Origin: Pseudomonadota bacterium
GTDB taxonomy: Bacteria > Pseudomonadota > Alphaproteobacteria > Sphingomonadales > Sphingomonadaceae
Assembly (NCBI GenBank): GCA_023386135.1
Contig: JAEWKG010000330.1
Coordinates: 1-10,774, forward strand
DNA length: 10,774 nucleotides
Direction: 5' to 3'
Both the position numbers and the translations under genes were made by a program. The notes beneath the pieces were generated by a model. It saw only the letters and a list, made by a program, of their open reading frames with translations. It was not told where the DNA came from and ran no database searches. Shown here piece by piece: positions 6,341 to 10,774 of the stretch. The stretch's first letter is position 1, and every line of letters starts with the position of its first letter.

Positions 6341-6347
6341 GTGACCG

Positions 6348-7244
6348 ATGGTTCATTTGACTCGACGCGATGCGCTCGCCGGTGCGGGAATGGTGCTGCT
6401 GGCCGGATGCGGCGGAGGCGATAGCAGCGCGCCGCCGCCGACCAGCTCGGGCCCGACCCCGGCGCCCACTCCCACTCCAACGCCGACGCCGACCCCACCG
6501 CCAGACCTAGGATCCTTCGGCACCCTCGGAGCCTTGACCTCGCAGACCTTCGCAACGCTCGGCTATTCGGAGCGCGGGCGCGGCAGCGGCTGGGACTTCA
6601 TCCCCGAATCCGGCTCACTCACCAGCCAGCCCGGGCATGGTATGCGCTTCGAGGCCCCTAGCCGCCTGCTCCTGAACGTACCGACCGTCGGTGAAGGCGA
6701 ACTCGTTCCGCGCGACAACCGGGGAGGATTTATCGGCGGCGAGCGGATCGACGGGACGTTCAACGTGCTCGGCGGGATATGCCAACTCGTGCGGCACTTC
6801 GTAGCGGACTCGCTGCAGAAGTACGTCATGCAGGGCTATTTCGTCAGTGCCCCGGAGGCGAACCAGTCACAGGCCAATCTGATGCTGACGTTTGCGTATG
6901 GCATCGCCACCGCGCCGGGCGCACTCCCCACGACCGGCGCCGGCGACTATGCAACGAGCTACAGCGAGAAGGGCCTTGCCTTCCGTGCCGATTACTCGGC
7001 GCGGTTGGTCACCGGGACGATCCCCTACTACGGAAACGGCCCAGCCTTAACCTCGTTGCTCAAGGACGTGTCGATCAGCGCGGACGGCGCAAGCTTCAGC
7101 GGCCGACTGCTGCCGCCGGACGGTTCGCCCGAGGGCACGATCCAAGGCCTGTTCATGGGGCCGGCCGGTGAGGAATTCATCGCGCTCACCGTGCTGAAAT
7201 CGGGGCAAGCCATAAGCATATTCTCCGGCACGAGGCTGCCTTGA
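6348..7244 (+). CDS. Outer-membrane-type lipoprotein with PT-rich linker and TbpB-like C-terminal traits
   Basis: A 298-residue lipoprotein. The N-terminus 'TRRDALAGAGMVLLAGC' combines a twin-arginine-like pair with a lipobox (LAGC, lipidated Cys21), followed by a Gly/Ser stretch and a Pro-Thr repeat at about residues 30-52, a typical flexible tether. The remaining 245 residues are rich in Gly and alternating hydrophobics. 'GTIQGLFMGPAGEEFIAL' near residues 262-279 resembles the repeated beta-barrel motif of transferrin-binding-protein-B-like lipoproteins (G-x-F-x-GP-x-x-x-E-x-x-G), and 'GERIDGTFNVLGG' is compatible with it. This suggests a surface or periplasm-facing ligand-binding lipoprotein cooperating with the nearby TonB receptor; that pairing is inference. 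The ATG at 6348 has the best Shine-Dalgarno in the window. It is preceded by the second CATC array, so it probably has its own promoter. A DUF-type lipoprotein unrelated to TbpB is the alternative. Confidence 0.75.
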   Translation: MVHLTRRDALAGAGMVLLAGCGGGDSSAPPPTSSGPTPAPTPTPTPTPTPPPDLGSFGTLGALTSQTFATLGYSERGRGSGWDFIPESGSLTSQPGHGMRFEAPSRLLLNVPTVGEGELVPRDNRGGFIGGERIDGTFNVLGGICQLVRHFVADSLQKYVMQGYFVSAPEANQSQANLMLTFAYGIATAPGALPTTGAGDYATSYSEKGLAFRADYSARLVTGTIPYYGNGPALTSLLKDVSISADGASFSGRLLPPDGSPEGTIQGLFMGPAGEEFIALTVLKSGQAISIFSGTRLP

Positions 7245-7378
7245 GGAAGGTAAGCGCCCGAGTGCTCGGCGCTGAACCACGCTCGCGGCCTATGCGGCAC
7301 GGCGATCGCCGACTCGACGGCCATGCTTCCACGCCTCGCATTGCGGCGCGGTGACTTCGCATCGACATCGTGAAAGCC

Positions 7379-7455
<77 letters not shown>

Positions 7456-7558
7456 GCACTCAAGAGGGCGGGCGCTTAGCAAAGGCCTTCCGGGCTTGCC
7501 AGCGGTTTGCGCGCATTAGCGATTTGGCAAGCGGAGCTGGGTTAACGCGGGCGTCACG

Positions 7559-7957
7559 ATGAACGCCGTGCCCACCGATTTCGCCGCCACGCACCCCGAT
7601 GCGACCGTTCGCGGAGCGAGCGCGATGAGCGTGCAGTGGGCGGCGCTGCAGGATGCCGCCGCCGCGGTCGCGCAGATGGCCGGCCTCGCGCCCGAAGACC
7701 CGAGCGCGCAGGTGCGCAACTTCCCCGCGCTGATCAAGGGCGCGGGCGGCTGGCGGATGAAGCTCGCCACCGATGGCGTCGCCGACCTTTCCGCGATGAT
7801 GCGCTCTGGCGTGAAAGCGCTGCTGGCCGTGGCCGCGCGCGGGCAGGACCCGACCGCCGCCGCCCTCAGCTTGTGGCGCGAATTCCACCACGCGCGCGCC
7901 GCGCTGCTCGGGCTGGTGCCCGAACAAGGCCACATGGGGTCTCTTCCCAAAGGGTGA
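7559..7957 (+). CDS. Conserved-looking hypothetical protein
   Basis: A 132-residue cytoplasmic, Ala-rich, probably all-helical protein without signal peptide. The body 'VQWAALQDAAAAVAQMAGLAPEDP' and 'SLWREFHHARAALLGLVPEQG' looks like a genuine coding sequence, and I believe similar short proteins occur in sphingomonads, but I cannot name a domain. ATG codons at 7559 and 7625 are both possible; the first is kept because 'FAATHPDATVRGASAMSVQWAAL' reads as one continuous amphipathic start, but neither has a clear ribosome site. It is divergent from the tRNA and followed 15 bp after its stop by a hairpin, so it is probably monocistronic. Confidence 0.65.
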   Translation: MNAVPTDFAATHPDATVRGASAMSVQWAALQDAAAAVAQMAGLAPEDPSAQVRNFPALIKGAGGWRMKLATDGVADLSAMMRSGVKALLAVAARGQDPTAAALSLWREFHHARAALLGLVPEQGHMGSLPKG

Positions 7958-7972
7958 GTACACGCGCCAGAA

Positions 7973-7993
7973 CGGTCGGCGACAAGCCGACCG
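7973..7993 (+). terminator. Hairpin downstream of the hypothetical gene
   Basis: CGGTCGGC (7973-7980) and GCCGACCG (7986-7993) form a perfect 8-bp stem with a 5-nt loop, starting 15 bp after the stop at 7957. No T-run follows, as is frequent in GC-rich genomes, so termination is likely but not proven. Confidence 0.5.
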
Positions 7994-8076
7994 CAAAGCC
8001 GAACGGCCACCTGCAGGCGCCCTGAAGCGGAGCGGAAGGAACGCGCCGAGGGAGTCGAACACGGGCGGAGCCCACC

Positions 8077-8093
8077 AGCGCGCGGAGCGCGCT
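8077..8093. other. GC-rich palindrome between the hypothetical gene and the mmcB-like gene
   Basis: AGCGCGC (8077-8083) and GCGCGCT (8087-8093) form a perfect 7-bp inverted repeat around a 3-nt loop. It lies about 24 bp before the LexA box. It could be a second terminator element or a structural repeat; no function can be read from it. Confidence 0.35.
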
Positions 8094-8116
8094 CGCAATC
8101 AGGAATCCTTGACGTA

Positions 8117-8131
8117 GTTCGCCTTTCGTTC
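8117..8131 (+). promoter_or_regulatory. LexA (SOS) box, GTTC-N7-GTTC
   Basis: GTTC at 8117-8120 and GTTC at 8128-8131 are separated by exactly 7 bases, the direct-repeat LexA-binding motif known from alphaproteobacteria. It ends 12 bp before the ATG of the mmcB-like gene and directly follows a -35-like TTGACG (8109-8114), so bound LexA would cover the promoter. In Caulobacter, mmcB is a known SOS gene, which makes the position meaningful. Confidence 0.75.
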
Positions 8132-8143
8132 CACTCGGGCCTC

Positions 8144-8638
8144 ATGCCCGATTCACCCGCGCTTGCGCTTGCTGCCGAACGTCATGACGCCATTGCCGTG
8201 GCGCGGGGCATCTGTCGGCTGTTCGCGCGCAACGACATCTGGTGCCTCACCGAAATGCCGCTCCGGAACGGCCGGCGGGCGGACCTGATGGGCGTCGATC
8301 CCAAGGGGCGGATCGTGATCGTCGAAATCAAGGTCAGCCGCGCGGACCTGGTGGGGGACGGCAAGTGGCCCGACTACCTCGACTTCTGCGACCGGTTCTA
8401 CTGGGGCGTGCCGCCGGGGATCGATTGCGCGATCCTCGACGGCCTCGACTTCAGGCCCGACTGCTGCGGGGTGATCGTCGCCGACGGCTACGATGCCGAG
8501 ATCGTCCGCCCCGCCCCGAGCCACCCGCTTGCCGCCGCGCGGCGCAAGGTCGAGATCGAGCGGCTCGCGCGCACCTCGCTGCGGCGTCAGATCGTCTCGG
8601 GCGACCCGCACTGCGCGCCGTGGGGACAAGGGTTGTAG
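8144..8638 (+). CDS. mmcB: MmcB-family DNA repair protein
   Basis: A 164-residue cytoplasmic protein that matches the MmcB/COG5321 family, named from Caulobacter, where loss of the gene sensitises cells to mitomycin C. The fold is PD-(D/E)XK nuclease-like: Glu37 in 'CLTEMPL', Arg45 and Asp47 in 'GRRADLMGV', and the Glu61-Ile-Lys63 pair in 'IVIVEIKVSRADLVGD' are the expected catalytic set and are all present. The family signature 'DGKWPDYLDFCDRFYWGVP' (residues 72-90) follows, and the length is normal. The ATG at 8144 is close behind the LexA box and promoter-like TTGACG, so the messenger may have a very short leader or none. The hydroxylase gene starts 30 bp after the stop and may be cotranscribed. 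The DNA-damage role comes from the family; the nuclease activity itself is inference. Confidence 0.9.
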   Translation: MPDSPALALAAERHDAIAVARGICRLFARNDIWCLTEMPLRNGRRADLMGVDPKGRIVIVEIKVSRADLVGDGKWPDYLDFCDRFYWGVPPGIDCAILDGLDFRPDCCGVIVADGYDAEIVRPAPSHPLAAARRKVEIERLARTSLRRQIVSGDPHCAPWGQGL

Positions 8639-8668
8639 GACAAGCGCCGCCGCGCCCATAAGCGCGCG

Positions 8669-9382
8669 ATGCTGAACGCGATCATCCTCTCCGCGATGGC
8701 GATGACCGCGATCGTCGCGCTGCGTTATCTCGCGGCGAGTGGGGTCTTCGCGTTCGCCACGAGCCGGGTGCGGCCGGGCCACTACGCCGGGCTCGACGCG
8801 CAGATACGGCGTGAGATCGGCTGGTCGCTCGCCTCGGCAGCGATCTATGGCATCCCCGCCGGGGTGGTCGCCTGGGGCTGGCAGGCGCGCGGGTGGACGC
8901 TGCTCTACACCGACTGGCACGCTTACCCGCTGTGGTACTCGGCCGTAGCCCCGCTGCTCTACCTGCTCGCGCACGACACCTGGTTCTACTGGACGCATCG
9001 TCTGATGCACTGGCCCGCCGCCTTCAAGGTCGCGCACGCGGTGCACCATGCCAGCCGCCCGCCGACCGCGTGGGCGGCGATGAGCTTCCATCCGATCGAG
9101 GCGCTGACCGGTGCGATCGTCATCCCGGCCCTCGTGTTCGTGATCCCCATCCATGCCGCGATGCTGGGCATTGTCCTGTTGATCATGACCGTGATGGGGG
9201 TGACCAATCACATGGGATGGGAGATGTTTCCGCGCAGGCTGGTTCATTCCCCCGCAGGGAATTGGCTGATAACCGCCAGCCATCATCAACGGCACCACGA
9301 CCTCTACAAATGCAACTACGGGCTCTACTTCCGCTTCTGGGACAAGCTGTGCGGCACCGACCGCGGCCTTGCTACGCCCTGA
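8669..9382 (+). CDS. Sterol desaturase/fatty-acid hydroxylase superfamily membrane di-iron enzyme
   Basis: A 237-residue integral membrane oxidase of the sterol desaturase/fatty-acid hydroxylase superfamily. The histidine clusters that hold the two irons are all present: His102, His110 and His114 ('AHDTWFYWTHRLMH'), His123, His126 and His127 ('HAVHH'), His181, and His205, His206, His209 and His210 ('ASHHQRHHDLYKCNYGLYFRFWD', a family-specific end motif). Hydrophobic segments at about 3-29, 53-71, 88-103 and 145-178 would form the membrane core. The ATG at 8669 has no convincing ribosome site. Substrates in this superfamily include sterols, fatty acids, carotenoids and other lipids, and the exact one cannot be told here. 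The downstream secreted DUF2141 gene overlaps its 3' end, an arrangement I recall for this pair in related bacteria. Confidence 0.88.
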   Translation: MLNAIILSAMAMTAIVALRYLAASGVFAFATSRVRPGHYAGLDAQIRREIGWSLASAAIYGIPAGVVAWGWQARGWTLLYTDWHAYPLWYSAVAPLLYLLAHDTWFYWTHRLMHWPAAFKVAHAVHHASRPPTAWAAMSFHPIEALTGAIVIPALVFVIPIHAAMLGIVLLIMTVMGVTNHMGWEMFPRRLVHSPAGNWLITASHHQRHHDLYKCNYGLYFRFWDKLCGTDRGLATP

Positions 9383-9798
9383 TTGCCGCAGGCGCCGCCA
9401 CGCTGCTCGGCGGCGCGGCCGATCCGGGCGGGACGGTGAGCCTCAAGATCACCGGGCTGCGCAGCACGAAGGGGCAGGTGATGATCTGCCTGACCCGCGA
9501 GGCAGATCACTTCCCCGATTGTAGCGGCAGCACCTCGGCCCGCTCGGCGATCGTGCCAGCGACGCAGGCCGAAGTGACCTTCGCGCACTTGCCGCAAGGC
9601 CGCTACGCGATTTCGGTGCTGCACGACGAGAACGCCAACGGCCGCGCCGACAAGACGCTCGGCCTGATTCCGCGCGAAGGATTCGGCTTCTCGCGCGACG
9701 CGCCGGTGCGCATGGGGCCACCCAAGTTCGACGCCGCGGCGTTTGCGGTCGAGGGCCACGACGTCACCCAGTCGGTGCGGATGCGCTACCTGATGTGA
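9349..9798 (+). CDS. Secreted DUF2141 domain protein
   Basis: An approximately 149-residue exported protein of the DUF2141 family. The domain covers about residues 28-148: 'VSLKITGLRSTKGQVMICL' opens it, 'ATQAEVTFAHLPQGRYAISVLHDENANGRADKTLGLIPREGFGFSRDA' is the family signature, and it ends with 'TQSVRMRYLM'. The start is uncertain. The GTG at 9349 gives a good signal peptide (MRHRPRP, then CYALIAAGAATLLGGAA), so it is preferred; the ATG at 9310 would add 13 residues before it. Either start lies inside the hydroxylase gene (overlap 34 or 73 nt), implying translational coupling. The function of DUF2141 is not established. The beta-rich fold and HDENANG stretch suggest a small secreted or periplasmic beta-sandwich. 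Confidence 0.85.
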   Translation: MRHRPRPCYALIAAGAATLLGGAADPGGTVSLKITGLRSTKGQVMICLTREADHFPDCSGSTSARSAIVPATQAEVTFAHLPQGRYAISVLHDENANGRADKTLGLIPREGFGFSRDAPVRMGPPKFDAAAFAVEGHDVTQSVRMRYLM

Positions 9799-9800
9799 CC

Positions 9801-9830
9801 GCCCGCGCGGCGAAAAGTCGCGGCGCGGGC
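9801..9830 (+). terminator. GC-rich hairpin after the DUF2141 gene
   Basis: GCCCGCGC (9801-9808) and GCGCGGGC (9823-9830) pair as a perfect 8-bp stem with an inner CGA/TCG pairing, starting 3 bp after the stop. Only two T residues follow, so it is a terminator-like structure rather than a textbook one. Confidence 0.55.
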
Positions 9831-9901
9831 TTAACGGGATGTTTACCACGCCGCGGCACAACCGCCCCGATCGCTTCGTGCATAGGGGTTTAGCCAGCGT
9901 C

Positions 9902-10774
9902 ATGGACACCTTTCGGGGACAATTCGGCAGCGTCGGCGTCGATTACGACGAACCGCTCGATTTGACTGTCGAGGACGCGGCCGACCGCGAGCTGCCGCCG
10001 AGCCCCGTGGGCCAGGACGAGCGCCGCATGCAGGTGCGCGCGTACAACCACTGGGCGAGCCTGCTCGCCGACCGCAACCTGCCCTCGATCGAAGATCTCG
10101 ACCCGGAAAGCCTGCCCGACTTCGGGCCGTTCTCGGTCCTGCTCGACTTCACCAATGGCATCGATGACCCGGCGGTGCGCTACCTTGGGGCCGAACTCGC
10201 GACCGAGTGCGACGCACCCAGCGGCATAAGCCAGCTGTCGGACGTCCCGGCGCGCTCGCTGCTGAGCCGCATCACCGACCACTACATGCAGATCCTCGCC
10301 AACCAGGCGCCGATCGGGTTCGAGGCGGAGTTCATCAACCAGCGCGGCGCGACGATCCTCTATCGTGGGATCCTGCTGCCGTTCTCGAGCGACGATGACA
10401 CCATCGATTTCATCTACGGCGTGATCAACTGGAAAGAGATGGCCGACCAGCTGACCAGCGACACGCTGCTGCTGGAGATCGACCAGGCGCTGGAAACCGC
10501 GCCGGAACCCGAAATCCGCGCGCCCGATCCGGTCACCGACTGGGCCGACGGCCCGGGGGCGATCGAAGTGCCCGCCCCGCGCGTGCCGGTGCTCGACCAC
10601 CGCGACGACGACATCTTCCCGCAACCCGCGTTCGGTGTCGACGACGAATCGTTCGACGAGGACGAGGAGGGCGAAGGGGCCGACCTCTACGAAGCAATCG
10701 AGGCGGTCGACGAAGAGCCGGCGGACAACACCCGCTTCGCCTCGCTGCTCTCGCTGGGCGGCGCCAAGGTGGGC
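9902..10774 (+). CDS. PAS-domain-type protein (PAS_5 like), 3' end outside window
   Basis: The ATG at 9902 opens a frame without stop to the window edge (291 residues visible). It begins 'MDTFRGQFGSVGVDYDEPLD'. Residues about 45-180 look like the PAS_5 family, with 'AYNHWASLLADRNLPSIEDLDPESLPDFGPFSVLLDF', 'SLLSRITDHYMQILANQAPIGFEAEFINQRG' and 'ILYRGILLPFSSDDDTIDFIYGVINWKEMADQ'; such proteins are frequent in sphingomonads. From about residue 195 the chain becomes acidic and Pro/Ala-rich, probably disordered, with a very acidic 'DDESFDEDEEGEGADLYEAIEAVDEEP' around 242-270. A signalling or cell-envelope-related role is guessed from the PAS fold only. The start is supported by the preceding terminator-like hairpin and the family-like N-terminus; the ribosome site is weak. 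Confidence 0.85.
   Translation, partial: MDTFRGQFGSVGVDYDEPLDLTVEDAADRELPPSPVGQDERRMQVRAYNHWASLLADRNLPSIEDLDPESLPDFGPFSVLLDFTNGIDDPAVRYLGAELATECDAPSGISQLSDVPARSLLSRITDHYMQILANQAPIGFEAEFINQRGATILYRGILLPFSSDDDTIDFIYGVINWKEMADQLTSDTLLLEIDQALETAPEPEIRAPDPVTDWADGPGAIEVPAPRVPVLDHRDDDIFPQPAFGVDDESFDEDEEGEGADLYEAIEAVDEEPADNTRFASLLSLGGAKVG

Noticed and set aside
6465..6505. CCNACN-type short tandem repeat
   Set aside because: It simply encodes the Pro-Thr linker of the lipoprotein and needs no other explanation.
8153..9298. A 381-residue minus-strand frame antisense to the mmcB-like and hydroxylase genes
   Set aside because: It is Arg/His/Pro-rich without family character and mirrors two genes that have clear catalytic motifs on the plus strand; long antisense frames are expected in GC-rich codon usage.
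9890..10624. A 244-residue minus-strand frame antisense to the PAS-type gene
   Set aside because: The plus-strand frame carries recognisable PAS_5-type sequence and stays open to the window edge; the antisense product has no domain character.

Overview
The window looks like the chromosome of an alphaproteobacterium, most likely a sphingomonad (Erythrobacter/Sphingomonas-like). The base composition is GC-rich. The 3' gene resembles a PAS-type protein I associate with that group. There is a COG5321/MmcB-type repair protein preceded by an alphaproteobacterial-type SOS box (GTTC-N7-GTTC). A sterol-desaturase-type hydroxylase is followed by a DUF2141 gene. All family assignments come from reading the translations by eye; no database search was run.

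Left edge (1-1217): the last codons of a plus-strand gene meet a minus-strand pair, a group III truncated haemoglobin and a DUF1971 protein, joined by an ATGA stop/start overlap. Two nucleotides upstream of the globin ends a headless fragment that resembles the C-terminal third of a response-regulator receiver domain. About 300 bp of gene-free DNA follow, holding an inverted, degenerate copy of an 11-bp-periodic motif.

Accessory-looking cluster (1218-7244): a TonB-dependent outer-membrane receptor, a membrane-anchored winged-helix/TPR (CadC-like) regulator, a small exported two-cysteine protein, a small helical protein, a family-4-type sulfotransferase and a surface-type lipoprotein with a PT-rich linker and TbpB-like traits. 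Two well-matched operator-like arrays, each of four CATC units on an exact 11-bp period, lie before the small exported protein (4885-4928) and before the lipoprotein (6262-6305). A third, weaker array lies between the globin operon and the receptor (975-1018, minus strand). OmpR/PhoB-type winged helices bind tandem repeats about one helical turn apart, so the regulator in the middle of the cluster is the obvious candidate reader. This possible self-contained regulon is the most interesting thing in the window. What the receptor and lipoprotein bind cannot be read from the sequence.

Right part (7379-10774): a minus-strand tRNA-Arg(CCG) with encoded CCA separates the cluster from housekeeping-looking genes. 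These are a small hypothetical protein with a terminator-like hairpin, an mmcB-like gene directly behind a LexA box, a di-iron hydroxylase overlapping a secreted DUF2141 gene, a hairpin, and a PAS-type protein that runs off the window.
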